Source of the DNA: Svornostia abyssi
GTDB taxonomy: Bacteria > Actinomycetota > Thermoleophilia > Solirubrobacterales > Solirubrobacteraceae
NCBI GenBank assembly: GCA_024666565.1
Contig: CP088295.1
Coordinates: 2,852,001 to 2,916,000 of the forward strand
DNA: 64,000 nucleotides
Direction of reading: 5' to 3'
The translations under genes and the position numbers were made by a program. Below the pieces are notes generated by a model, which saw only the letters and a list, made by a program, of their open reading frames with translations, was not told where the DNA came from and searched no databases. The number at the start of each line of letters is the position of its first letter. Within the stretch, counting starts at the first letter, position 1. Positions 33,730 through 43,690 of the stretch are shown piece by piece.

Positions 33730-34670
33730 CTGAGCCCCTCTTCGATCGCCTGTGCGTTGTGTCGGACCATGCCGATGTACGTCCCTTCCGGGGTGCCCTC
33801 GTCGCCTGCCGCGTCGGTGAAGAGCTCGCCGCCGATCTGCGCGTCGTGGCCGCGCTCGCGCGTGGCCGCCAGCACCGCCTCGATGGTCTGCTTCGGCACG
33901 CTCGACTCGATGAAGACCGAGCGGACGTTCCGCCGGGCCAGCAGCGCGGCGACGCGTTCGATGTCGGCCGTCGTGGCCTCGGCCGCGGTGGAGATGCCCT
34001 GGATCGCGGCGACGTCCACGTCGTAGCGGTTGCCGAAGTAGTGGAAGGCGTCGTGCGACGTCACGAGGACCCGCTGCGCGCGCGGGATGCGCTGCATCCG
34101 CTCCGCGACCTCCGTGTCGAGTGCCCGCAGCCGGCGGACGTAGGCGTCGCGGTTGGCGCGGTACACGTCGGCGTGCGCCGGATCGACCTCGGCCAGGCGC
34201 TCGGCGACCGTGTCGCTGACGTGGAGCCAGTTCGTGACGTCGAACCAGACGTGCGGGTCGTGCTGCTCGCTCTCGGGCGCGCCTTCGGGCGGATCGAGGA
34301 GGTCCGCCTCCGGGATGCCCGCGGTGACGGCCTGCGTGGGCTGGCGGGCGGCGAGCTTGTCGAGCAGGTCGGCCATCTTGCCCTCCAGCTCGAGCCCGCC
34401 GTAGAAGATGACGTCCGCGCCGCCGAGCGTCCGGACGTCGCCGGCGGTGGCCTTGTACAGGTGCGGGTCGACACCCGGGCCCATGAGGCCGGTCACCTCC
34501 ACGCGGTCCCCGCCGATCTGCCGCACCGTGTCGGTGATGAAGTTCGTCGTCGTCGTGACCTTGACCTTGCGCTGGGCGATCTCGCCGGCCGACGCGGGCT
34601 CGGAGTCGCTGCAGCCCGACGCCATGACGGCGAGCAGGCCCAGCAGCGCGAGGAGCCCGGCGAGCCTCAT
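33726..34670 (-). CDS. Metal-binding lipoprotein of the ABC importer (cluster A-I)
   Basis: A 314-residue periplasm-side binding protein. The signal is LLALLGLLAVMASGCSDSE with a lipoprotein Cys. Metal ligands of the MntA/TroA/ZnuA type are visible in GVDPHLYKATAGDV, HDPHVWFDVTNW, TSHDAFHYFGNRYD and FIESSVPKQTIEA/GGELFTDAAGDEG, i.e. three His and one acid. There is no long His-rich loop of the ZnuA kind, which leans towards manganese or iron. ATG at 34670 overlaps the stop of the DtxR gene as ATGA. Confidence 0.92.
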   Translation of the reverse strand: MRLAGLLALLGLLAVMASGCSDSEPASAGEIAQRKVKVTTTTNFITDTVRQIGGDRVEVTGLMGPGVDPHLYKATAGDVRTLGGADVIFYGGLELEGKMADLLDKLAARQPTQAVTAGIPEADLLDPPEGAPESEQHDPHVWFDVTNWLHVSDTVAERLAEVDPAHADVYRANRDAYVRRLRALDTEVAERMQRIPRAQRVLVTSHDAFHYFGNRYDVDVAAIQGISTAAEATTADIERVAALLARRNVRSVFIESSVPKQTIEAVLAATRERGHDAQIGGELFTDAAGDEGTPEGTYIGMVRHNAQAIEEGLR

Positions 34671-35353
34671 GTGCGGGCGTCTCCGTCCTCGAGCAGTTCC
34701 ACGCGCATGGCCTTCGCGAGCGCGCCGCCGAGCGGGTGGACCTCGTCGCCGACGCGGGCGAACACCGGCCCGTCGAACGGCTGCTTGTCGACGATCTCCA
34801 GGTCGGCGCCGAGGTCGATCCCGCGGTCGGCGAGGTACCGCAGCATCGCCGGGTCGGAGTCGGAGACGCGGACGAAGCGGGCGCGCTGCCCGACCTCGAG
34901 CTCCTGCAGCCGGGTGGTCGGCGTCTCGGCGACGGCCAGGTCGGCGGACGGGATCGGGTCCCCGTGCGGATCGGTGAGGGGATGGCCGAGCTTCTGCGCG
35001 ATGAGCTCCTCGAGCTCCTCGGAGATGACGTGCTCGAGCACCTCGGCCTCCTCGTGCACGCGGTCCCACGGCATGCCGAGCTCTTGCGCGAGGTACAGCT
35101 CCAGCAGCCGGTGGTGGCGCACGACCTCGAGCGCGAGGCGCATGCCCTCGGGCGTCAGCGTGACGCCCTTGTAGGGCTCATGGTCGACCAGCCCGCGCTC
35201 GGCGAGCTTCTTGACCATCGCCGAGGCGGACCCGGGGGTCACCCCGAGCCGCTCGGCGACGGCGTTCGTGGACACCGCGCTGCCGGAGCGGGACTCCAGG
35301 GCGTAGATCGCCTTCGCGTAATCCTCGACCGCTGCCGTAGCTGAATCGGACAT
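34667..35353 (-). CDS. DtxR/MntR-family metalloregulator
   Basis: A 228-residue regulator with three domains: the N-terminal winged helix (VEDYAKAIYALESRSGSAV, then NAVAERLGVTPGSASAMVKKL), the metal-binding/dimerisation domain (RHHRLLELYLAQELGMPWDR, HEEAEVLEHVISEELEELIA), and a C-terminal SH3-like FeoA domain (LEVGQRARFVRVSDSDP). This is the full-length DtxR/IdeR architecture. First gene of the importer operon. It probably represses the operon when Mn2+ or Fe2+ is plentiful, acting at the GGCATGCC site just upstream. Confidence 0.92.
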   Translation of the reverse strand: MSDSATAAVEDYAKAIYALESRSGSAVSTNAVAERLGVTPGSASAMVKKLAERGLVDHEPYKGVTLTPEGMRLALEVVRHHRLLELYLAQELGMPWDRVHEEAEVLEHVISEELEELIAQKLGHPLTDPHGDPIPSADLAVAETPTTRLQELEVGQRARFVRVSDSDPAMLRYLADRGIDLGADLEIVDKQPFDGPVFARVGDEVHPLGGALAKAMRVELLEDGDART

Positions 35354-35373
35354 GTGCCAGACAGTAACAGAAG

Positions 35374-35389
35374 TTGAGGCATGCCAAAA
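35374..35389. promoter_or_regulatory. Candidate DtxR/MntR box
   Basis: TTGAGGCATGCCAAAA centres on the palindrome GGCATGCC (35378-35385), 21 bp upstream of the DtxR start. A second TTGCCT element follows at 35392-35397. A-T flanks around a GGC/GCC core fit DtxR-family operators. The palindrome also covers a possible early ATG (35381) of the divergent gene, which is why I start that gene at 35417. Confidence 0.5.
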
Positions 35390-35416
35390 CCTTGCCTATC
35401 GGCTACCGTCCCAGAC

Positions 35417-35779
35417 ATGCTCCTGGCCGAGACCTTCCACGCCATCGTCGAGTCGCTGCCCGATGACTGGACCGACCTGGAACTCGACCTGCGGATCCTC
35501 GACGAGGACCGGTACATCGATGCCGCGACCTACCTCGTCACCTGCAACGCCCAGCCGTACTCCAAACACGACTGGCACTGGAAGCTCCTCGTCGCCCATC
35601 GCTTCGGGCACGCGGCGGCGCCGTCCGCTGTCGGCACCGCGCTGAAGCTGCTCGACGACGCCGGCATCGAGGGCGAGCTCGTCCTGCGCGAGAGCCGCGT
35701 CGGCCGCGCGGAGGTCGTGCAGATGTGGGGGCGCCCGGAGTCCGTGCGCCAGGAGTTCAAGCAGCTCCGCGCGCAGTAG
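35417..35779 (+). CDS. Conserved-looking hypothetical protein (actinobacterial)
   Basis: A 120-residue soluble protein: MLLAETFHAIVESLPDDWTD, an acidic first half (LELDLRILDEDRYIDAATYL), then HDWHWKLLVAHRFGHAAAPS and a final LVLRESRVGRAEVVQMWGRP. No family recognised. The pattern (acidic strands followed by a basic helix-like end) looks like a small globular alpha/beta protein. It starts opposite the DtxR gene across the shared 63-bp promoter region and may therefore respond to metal, but there is no evidence for function. Confidence 0.62.
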   Translation: MLLAETFHAIVESLPDDWTDLELDLRILDEDRYIDAATYLVTCNAQPYSKHDWHWKLLVAHRFGHAAAPSAVGTALKLLDDAGIEGELVLRESRVGRAEVVQMWGRPESVRQEFKQLRAQ

Positions 35780-35843
35780 TCCCAGCGCCCGGCACGCCGG
35801 GTAGCATCGCGGCGGTCCTGACCGTTCCAGCGAAGGAGACCGC

Positions 35844-36680
35844 ATGGAAGAACGTGGTTGGCCCGCCTATGTCGTCGAGTTCGTCGGCACCTTCATTCTC
35901 GTGTTCGCCATCTGCATGGCAGCCGTCGCGAACTCCCCCGGTGGGCTCGGCTTCACCGACTTCGTGACGATCGGCCTCGTGCACGCGATCGCGCTCGCCG
36001 CGCTCGTCGCTGCATTCGGCGGTACGTCCGGAGGGCACTTCAACCCCGCGGTGACGACGACGCTCGCCGCGCTGCGCAAGATCGCGCCGATCGACGCGAT
36101 CATCTACATCCTCGTCCAGCTCGCCGGCGCCGTCGCGGCCGCGCTGGTCATCAAGATCGTCATCAACCAGGGCGACGGCGCCCTGAACCCGGCGGACGCC
36201 GCGAACTACGGCGCCCCCTCGATCTCGGACAACAAGTTCATCGACGGCGCGCTCGCGGGCGGCATCCTCGAGGCCATCGGGGTCTTCATCCTGCTCACCG
36301 CGATCATGGGCGTCGCGGTCAACGTCCGCGCGAACCAGGCGTGGACGCCGCTCATCATCGGCCTGACGCTCGGCCTCGCGTTCATGGTCATCGGCCCGAT
36401 GACCGGCGGCGCGCTCAACCCGGCGCGCGCGTTCGGCCCCACCGTCGTGGCCGGCGACCTGTTCGACGGCTTCGGCACGTTCCTCGTCGTCTACGTGCTC
36501 GGGCCGATCGTCGGTGGCTTCCTCGCCGGGATCTTCTATACGGGGGCGGTCCTGCGCCCGCAGGAGGTGGAGTTCGGCGGGCGGCTCGTGGACACCGACG
36601 TGCCCCCGGCCCGCGAGGTCGGCGCCGTCGAGTCGGCGCTCGAAGGCCCGGGCGAGCGCCCGGAGGACAAGCTCAGCTGA
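35844..36680 (+). CDS. MIP-family channel (aquaporin / glycerol facilitator)
   Basis: A 278-residue aquaporin-fold channel. Both NPA motifs are present: GGHFNPAVTTTLAAL near residue 68 and GGALNPARAFGPTVV near 189, with six hydrophobic helices and half-helices in the standard order. A Gly-rich HFNPAV start and ARAFGP end match water channels; no clear glycerol-facilitator Asp-rich loop is visible, so water is the better guess. The acidic C-terminal tail (about 30 residues) is longer than usual. Good ribosome site GAAGGAG before the ATG. Confidence 0.92.
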   Translation: MEERGWPAYVVEFVGTFILVFAICMAAVANSPGGLGFTDFVTIGLVHAIALAALVAAFGGTSGGHFNPAVTTTLAALRKIAPIDAIIYILVQLAGAVAAALVIKIVINQGDGALNPADAANYGAPSISDNKFIDGALAGGILEAIGVFILLTAIMGVAVNVRANQAWTPLIIGLTLGLAFMVIGPMTGGALNPARAFGPTVVAGDLFDGFGTFLVVYVLGPIVGGFLAGIFYTGAVLRPQEVEFGGRLVDTDVPPAREVGAVESALEGPGERPEDKLS

Positions 36681-36710
36681 GCTTCGCATCACACGGCGGC
36701 GCCGGAGGGA

Positions 36711-38937
36711 GTGCCTAGACTCCCGCCCGTGCGCCGCCGGGTGACCTTCTCGCGCAACTTCACCGTCTCGCTGTCGCGCACGTGCGTCTCGCACTGCAAG
36801 TACTGCGCGTTTCAGACGCACCAGCCGCATCTGCACCCGCCCGACGAGGTCGAGCGCCTGCTCGATGAGGCGGTCAAGCGGCGGGCCAAGGAGCTGCTCG
36901 TCCTCACCGGCGACCGCCCGGCCGACCACCCCGGCGTGCGCGCCCGGCTCGACGCGCTGGGCTTCGACGACTTCGTCGCCTACGTCGCGTGGGTGTGCGA
37001 GCGGGCGCTCGAGCGAGGGATGCTGCCGCACACGAACCTCGGCGCGCTGAGCCGCGACGAACTCGAACGGCTGCGGCGCGTCACGGCCTCTCAGGGGCTC
37101 ATGGTCGAGTCCCTGCGCGACGACCTCGTCGCCCATCAGGGCTCGCCGACGAAGGACCCGGCGCTGCGGCTGGAGACGATCCGCGCCGCAGGCGAGCTGA
37201 AGATCCCGTTCACGAGCGGCATCCTCGTCGGCATCGGCGAGACGCACGACGACCGGGTCGCGGCGCTGCGCGCGCTCGGGGATGTGCACGCCGAGTACGG
37301 GCACCTGCAGGAGGTCATCCTCCAGAACTACGTGCCGCACCGGCGCTACCACGGCGAGGAGCCTGCGGACATCGCGACGCAGGCCGCCGACGCGTACTGG
37401 CGCACCGGTCTGGGCGAGCCGCCGCAGCACGCCACGCCGCCGTGGGCGTCACAGGTGACCCTGGAGGAGCTCGAGGACCTCATCGCCTTCACCGCCGAGC
37501 ACCTGCCCGGCGTCGGCATCCAGATCCCGCCGAACCTCTCCGAGCACTGGCCCCGCCTCGTGGCGGCCGGCGCGACGGACCTCGGCGGCCTGAGCGCGAA
37601 CGGCGACCACATCTCGCCCGAGCACCCGTTCCCGAGCCCGCCGCAGGTGCGCAAGCGCATGGCGGCGGACAACGTGGCGGTGGCCGAGCGCCTGTGCGTG
37701 TACCCGCAGTACCTCACCCCCGAGTGGGTCGACCCCGCGGTGCTCGACGTGGTCACGGCGAAGTACTGGAGCTTCATCCCGCGCGGCTCGTCCGGGCGGC
37801 GCGAGCAGCGGACGATTCGCCGGGACCTCGTGCCCGCGGCGATCGCGAAGGGTCGCAACGGTGACGCCCTGTCCGAGGACGAGCTCACGGCGCTGCTCGC
37901 CGAGGACCGGCCGGAGGCGATCGAGGACCTCCGTCAGGCCGCCGACGAGTTGCGCGCCGAGGTGGCGGGGGACACCGTCACCTTCGTCGTGAACCGCAAC
38001 ATCAACGTGAGCAACGTGTGCACCGTCGGGTGCGCGTTCTGCGGGTTCGGCCAATCGCGTCGCTCACCTGACGCCTACGAGCACTCGCGCGCCGACTTCG
38101 TCCGGCGCGTCGAGGATGCCGTCGACTACGGCGCGACCGAGCTGTGTATCCAGTCGGGCATCCATCCGGACTGGGGGCTCGACGACTACCTGGGCTGGCT
38201 GCTCCTCGCCAAGGAGACCGCGCCCCAGCTGCACCTCCACGCCTACTCGCCGATGGAGATCGCGCACATGGTCGACGTCAGCGGGCAGTCACCCGCCCAG
38301 GTGTTCGCGCAGCTGCGCGAGGCGGGGCTGGGCTCGACACCCGGCACCGCGGCCGAGGTCCTCCACGACGGCGTGCGGGAGCGCATCAGCCCGAACAAGC
38401 TGCCTGTCGCGCGGTGGGTCGAGATCATCGAGGCGTCGCACGCCGCGGGGCTGCGCTCGACGTCGACCGTGATGTTCGGGCACGTCGAGGAGCCGTGGGA
38501 GCTGGCCGAGCACCTGCGCGTCGTCCGCGAGCTGCAGGAGCGCACCGGCGGGATCACGGAGTTCGTGCCGCTGTCGTTCATCCCGTTCCAGACGCTGCTG
38601 GGCCGCACCCACGGGATCGAGGAGATCAGCCGCGAGGAGAACCTCAAGCACACCGCGGTCTTCCGCCTGGCGCTGGGCCGGACGATCCCCAACGTCCAGG
38701 CGTCCTGGGTGAAGATGGGGCTGGAGACGGCGACCGAGGCGCTGCGCTGGGGTGTGAACGACCTCGGCGGCACGCTCATGGAGGAGTCGATCAGCCGGCT
38801 CGCAGGCAGCCAGCACGGCGTGCGGCTCGACCCCCCCGCAACTCATCGCCGCCGCGCACGCCGCTGGCCGGCCGGCTGCGGAGCGCACCACGCTGTACGA
38901 GGTGCGCGCCCGCCATCCGCTGGCCGTCGCCGCCTGA
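36711..38937 (+). CDS. fbiC: Fused FO synthase CofGH (C-terminal frame break)
   Basis: A bifunctional radical-SAM FO synthase of about 742 residues. The CofG half carries C-x3-C-x2-C as TCVSHCKYCAFQTHQP; the CofH half carries NVCTVGCAFCGFGQS near residue 440, both typical. The two halves make 7,8-didemethyl-8-hydroxy-5-deazariboflavin, the chromophore of F420, from tyrosine and a flavin precursor. The frame breaks at a seven-base C run at 38831-38837: removing one C continues VRLDPP into QLIAAAHAAGRPAAERTTLY and ends at 38937. The GTG at 36711 follows GGAGGG; GTG 36729 is also possible. The rest of the F420 pathway is at 43691-46705. Confidence 0.94.
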
Positions 38938-38971
38938 GAGCTCGGCGGCGACGGCCCGGTTCCCCCTGGGT

Positions 38972-41237
38972 CTATGCGTCGCCAGGCGCGACCTTCAGCA
39001 GCGACAGGACCGGCGGGTCATGGTCGGAAACCTTGTGGCTGTCTCCGGTCCGACCCCGGTCGTAGTAGTCGTTGTTGAAGTGCGCGTACGTCATGTCGTC
39101 GACGCGCGACTGCAGGCCACCGGTGATGAGGATGTGGTCAAGCGTCTGCAGCTTGCCCTGGAACGCGAACGAGTACGCCAGCTCGGCGGGCACCGTGTCC
39201 CAGAGGTTGTCCAGTGAGGTCTCGGGACCTTCGAGGACGCCCAGCGGCGTCTCGTCCTCGAACGCGTTGAGGTCACCCGTCACGACGACGTGCCGGCCCT
39301 CGTTCTCCAGCGTCTGGACGCGGTCGCGCACGAACGCGGCCTGCGCGTCACGGCACGAGTCCGGCGCCGCCTTCGAGGAGAAGTGGTTCGTCAGCACCCG
39401 CAGGCGGAACGGACCGGACTTCACCGCGAGCTCGAGCGGCGGGCGGTCGAACAGGTTGCCCGTGATGTCCGAGCAGCTCGTGCCCGGGATGCTCTCCGTC
39501 GCGTTCTTGCCGAGCTGGGTGACCGACTCGACGCGCACCGTCGACCGCACGAGGAACCCGACGTCGATGCCGCGGTTGTCGTTGCCCTCCTCGAGGTACG
39601 CGGTGTAGCCGCCGAGCCGCGCGGCGACGTCATCGAGGATCGTCTTGTCGACGACCTCCTGCACGGCGACGATGTCCGGGTAGGACAGGCGCTGCGAGAT
39701 GGCGGCCACGATCGAGTCGCGCTTGTCGGCGTACTCATCCGCCGTGACCGGGCCACCGTCCAGGTCGCCACCGACGGGGAAGTAGTTCTCGACGTTGAAG
39801 GACGCGATCCGGATGCGGTCGTTGAACTTGCCGTTCGGCACGACGGCGGGCGCCGGGAATCGGATCGGCCCGCTGTTGATCGTCGGCAGGGCGTCGGCCT
39901 GCACCATGACCTTGTAGTTCGTGAACGAGAACGCGAGCGGCCCGACCAGCTCGTTGACCCGGCCGAACAGGTTGACGTTCACGACCGTGGTCGACGGCGC
40001 GGCGGGACGGGCGGGGTTCGCCGGGTTGCCGGCGCCGGCGTCGGCGTCCGTCCCGATCAGGTCCGGCTGGACCTCCGTGCGGAACACGCGGTCTCGCAGC
40101 GGGCCCGGGGTGAGGAACAGCTCGCCGAACTTGTTGGTGCCGCCGCTGTTCGCGGTGCCCTGCGCGAGGCGCACCCGCATCCCCTCGAACCGCTCGTAGT
40201 ACGAGCGGGTGCCGTCGGTCCCGACCGTCTGCGCGGCCGCAGCGGTGGGGTCCAGCGTCACGGGAGCGGGAAGCGTGCCGGCGCCGAGGTCGGTGGGCTC
40301 CTGGCCGATCGCCTCGTCGATCTGCGTGAACCCGAACTTCTCGCGGACCTCTCCGGTCACGCGGACACGCTTGCCCAGCAGCGCCGCCGGGTCGTCGACG
40401 TAGCCGACGAAGATCCCCTCTGAGGTGGCGGGATCGCTGTCCGGTGTCTCCTCCTGGACGAAGATGCCGCGGTCGTCGCGGAAGAGCTGGCCCGCGGTGC
40501 TGCGGCCGACCTCGTCGTCGATGCCGGTCACGACGCCTTCGATCGTGACGTCCAGGCCGGCGCACGCCGACGCGTCACCGTCACCCTGGATCGCGTGGAT
40601 CGGCGTGATCGCCCGGCGGCGCGGGGCACGGGGGCGGCGGCGCGGCGCAGGCCGTCCCGCAGTTCTGCGGGTCGGCCGTGGTGCGGAGGGCGAAGTCCGC
40701 GCTGTTGTTGTCCGTGTCCTGGCCCGCGCTCGCGCCGAGGCGCTCATAGCTCTGGTTGACGTTGCCGAACGCCCCGAAGTTCAGGCCGGTGCCCTCGCGG
40801 CACGGGCTGGCGCTGTGGCCGACGGTGTCGACGACGCCGCCCGACCCGTTCTCGATGCGCAGGCCGGAGTTCCCGGAGTTCGCGATGCCCGTCGTGTACG
40901 TCGCGTCACCGGGGACGGTGCCGGAGTAGCCCGAGGCGGCGGTGTTGACGAACAGGAAGCTGGCGCCGGCCGGCAGCGTGGTGCCGGCGCCGACGGTGGC
41001 GCGCGTCGACGGGTTGCCCGAGGTCGAGGCACAGCCCGCGAGTCGCCAGTTCGAGATGTCGATGGACGAGCTCGTGGTGTTCCGGATCTCGACGAACTCG
41101 TCGTTGCCGCCCTGCGGGCCCTGGGTCCGGAACTCCGAGATGACGACGGGTGCGGCGGCGGCCATGGACGGCGCGATGAGCAGAGGGACGGCCGCGGCGA
41201 GCGCGATCAGCCCTCCACGGCGGACGGTTCGGGACAC
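38972..41237 (-). CDS. Secreted multidomain nuclease: lamin-tail + endo/exonuclease/phosphatase (frameshifted)
   Basis: A secreted protein of about 755 residues. After a signal (MSRTVRRGGLIALAAAVPLL) comes a lamin-tail domain (VVISEFRTQG, NDEFVEIRN, ISNWRLAGC), then an OB-like domain (ITPIHAIQGDGDAS, CAGLDVTIEGVVTGID), then an EEP-family endonuclease/exonuclease domain: IASFNVENYFP, PDIVAVQEV, VVTGDLNAFEDETPLG and KVSDHDPPVLSLL. These parts match ExeM-type extracellular nucleases. GTG 41237 follows GAGGAG. The frame breaks in the Pro-rich linker, near the G/C runs at 40622-40634. It probably scavenges extracellular DNA or phosphate. Confidence 0.85.
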
Positions 41238-41331
41238 GGATGCTCCTCGGGAAGGGGACCGGCGCGACGCTACGGTCAGGCCGGGCGTCCGCGGTTAGCA
41301 GCCCGTCAAGGTCTGGTGACGGTCTGGTGAA

Positions 41332-43393
41332 CTACCCGCGGTGGCGCGCGAGCAGCTCTCGTGCCTTGGCGGTCAGCGCGCCCTTCTCACCGTTCGTGCT
41401 CGTCGTCAGCCCGAAGTAGTACTCGCGCTCGTTCGAGGCCCCCGGGGCGCGGTAGTCGGTGCCCATGTAGAGCAGGACGCTCCTGACGCCCGCGGTCTTC
41501 AGGTCGGTCACGATGCGCTCGATCGTCGTCGCGGCCTCGGCGTAGGTCATCGAGGCGTCCCAGCCGTAGTTGTTCGGCGTTCCGCCCTGGTAGACGGTCC
41601 GCCCGTTGTCGGTCGAGACGCCGACCTCGCTCGCCCAGATCTGCGTGTCGCTCCACCCGACCTCTGCGAGGTCGCGCCGGACATCCCCGAGCCGCTCGAG
41701 GTAGCCCGGCCCGTACGGATGGAACTGCACCGCGCGGGGACGGACGCCGATCGCCTTCATCGCCTTGAGGACCTCGAGACCCGGCCGGTGTGACCGGTTG
41801 GCCGAGTCACCGACGGCGATGAGCGTCATGGCCGGGTTGGCGGAGACGACGGCGTCGTTGGCGGCCTTGAAGGACCGCGCATACTGCGCGTAGTCCCAGT
41901 CCGGGTTCAGCCACGGCTCGTTGCCGAACTCGATCGCCTCGAGCCCCGGGATCGTCGCCCAGGTGCCGAGGTTGCGGCTCTCGGCCTCCGAGGGCGCGGC
42001 CTCGTTGAAGTCGACGAGCGCGATGATCCGGGCGCCGCGGGCGGCATACGCCTGCGCGATGGCCTGGACCTCGGTGCGGGTCATCCCGGCGTGCAGGCCG
42101 CCGACCCGCACCAGGCCGGGGCGCACCACGTCGGTGGCGCGGTAGTCGATGTCGCGGGCGCCGGTGTGGACGCCGAGCTGGAACCCGGGGGCCGGTGACG
42201 GGGCGGGGGCAGGCGCCGGATCCGGAGCGGGGGCGGGGGCGGGCGCCGGCTCGGGCGCCGGGACCGTCTCGGGCGACGCGCCGCCGCCGACGAGGTCGTC
42301 GAGCGCGCCCTCGTACCCGGTGATGCTGAGGTGGCCGGCGCATCGGGCGGCCGCAGTGTCCGTGATGGTGCGGGCGAGCTTCCACGCGCCGCCCGCCGGG
42401 CGAATCCACGCCTCGACCTGGTCACCGGTCACCCGCAGGCCGAGCCCGTCGCCGATCCCGACGGTGCCGGCTGCGGCGAACGCGCGGTAGAGCTCGGTCT
42501 CGACGCCTCGCTCGTAGCGCCAGAGCCACAGTGCGCCGTTGCGGTCGAGCTCGAGGCTGAAGCCGGTGTGCGCGGCACCGGGCTGCTGCACACAGGCGCC
42601 GACGCCGATCGATCCCGCGGCCACCTTCGTCACCGCGATCTGCTGGTCGCCGGGCGAAGCGCGTGGTGGCGAGGTACGCCGAACCCCAGGTGTCCGAGGG
42701 CATCTGCGCGCGGCCGGACGTGACGGCGGGCGTCGACGGCGCGCCCGGGTAGACGGGGGCGGCCCAGTCGCTGCCGAGGCTCGCGCGGTCGAACGTGTCA
42801 CGGACGTCGGTGCGCGTGGGGAACTGGGGAGCGGGCGCGGGGGCCGGGTCGGGCTCAGGCGCGGGCGCGGGCGCGGGGGAGGGCTCCGGCTCCGGGCTCG
42901 GCAGCGGCGCCGGCGGCAGCTCGGGTGAAGGCAGCGGCTGCGCGTCGGTCGGCGGCGCCGACGGGCGCTCGATCGAGATGCTCTCGCAGCTGCTGATCCG
43001 CGAGCGGATCTGCGCATCGGTCAGGGTGCCCGGCCCCTGCACCGTCACCCGGTCCGTGCCCGCCCCGCATTCGACGCGGAAGGTCAGGGCCGCGGCCGAC
43101 GTCAGGACCATGACGTCGTTCCCCGCGTTGCCCGCGAGCTGGTCGGCCTGATCGCCGGTGATGCGGTCGTCGCCCGAGCCGCCGTGCAGCGCGTCCTTGC
43201 CGCCGCGGTCGGTGATCGTGTCGTTCCCGCCGTTGCCCCACGCGACGTCGGTGCCCGTCCCGGGGCGGATCGTGTCCGCGCGGGACGTTCCGTAGTACAC
43301 GGCGGCGTCCGCCGTGGTCGGGATGAGGACCGCCAACGCTGCGGCGGTTGCGGCGAGCCGCGTGACGGTGCGGCGGGGAACGGCGAGGGGCAT
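41332..43393 (-). CDS. Secreted glycoside-hydrolase-like protein with calcium-repeat N terminus (frameshifted)
   Basis: A secreted protein of about 686 residues. Signal peptide, then an RTX/hemolysin-like repeat region (GNGGNDTITDRGGKDALHGG, then SGDDRITG...NAGND), a Pro/Ala-rich linker, a lectin/jelly-roll-like domain (DTFDRASLGSDWAAPVYPGA ... WLWRYERGVETELYRAF), a second Pro/Ala linker, and a C-terminal TIM-barrel with clan GH-A features: IEFGNEPW (acid/base in N-E) and QIWASEVGVS (nucleophile Glu). It probably binds and cuts a plant or microbial polysaccharide. Substrate unknown. The frame breaks around 42650-42660, between ATTRF and SPGDQQ. ATG at 43393. Confidence 0.82.
42184..42262 (-). 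repeat. Pro/Ala-linker coding repeat, C-terminal linker
   Basis: Imperfect six-base units of the GGGGCC/GGGCGC type on the plus strand encode alternating Pro-Ala (PAPAPDPAPAP). The repeat forms a flexible linker before the catalytic TIM barrel. Confidence 0.7.
42830..42935 (-). repeat. Pro/Ala/Glu-linker coding repeat, N-terminal linker
   Basis: A second imperfect hexanucleotide repeat encoding Pro-Ala/Pro-Glu (PSPEPEPSPAPAPAP) between the calcium-repeat region and the lectin-like domain. Its base composition invites sequencing indels; a frame break lies 170 bp away. Confidence 0.7.
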
Positions 43394-43690
43394 GCAGGCA
43401 CTCCGTTGGTCGCGTCCGGGGCCTTCCGTGCCCCGTGGCTGCCGTTGTCGGCGCGATGGGCGCCCGGAGTTGACCTGCGAGTGGACACACAGGAGCCGTC
43501 GACCAGCTCGTCCAGCGCGGGGTTATGAACACCACGTTCCGGAGTGTTCCGCGATCGTGGGAAGTGAGACAGATGAGGCGGCCGGTCGGCCTCCCTGGAG
43601 CTGGCGCGTAGGCGCTCGCTGTCACACGGCCGGACGTATGAGTTTGGTGTGGACGGGCAGGCCTGCGGGACAGCCGGATGTCCTACCCGG
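43394..43690. other. 297-bp intergenic region, no gene seen
   Basis: Between the glycoside hydrolase start and the cofE stop I see no convincing coding sequence on either strand. It should hold the promoter of the hydrolase gene. The only notable element is an inverted repeat GAACAC/GTGTTC at 43527-43549 with an 11-base spacer (containing CACGTTCCGGA), weakly reminiscent of actinobacterial regulatory sites. Confidence 0.5.

Noticed and set aside
42184..42935. Tandem GGGGCC-like repeats as CRISPR or VNTR elements
   Set aside because: They lie in frame inside a secreted-protein gene and encode Pro/Ala linkers; no spacers or regular unit length.
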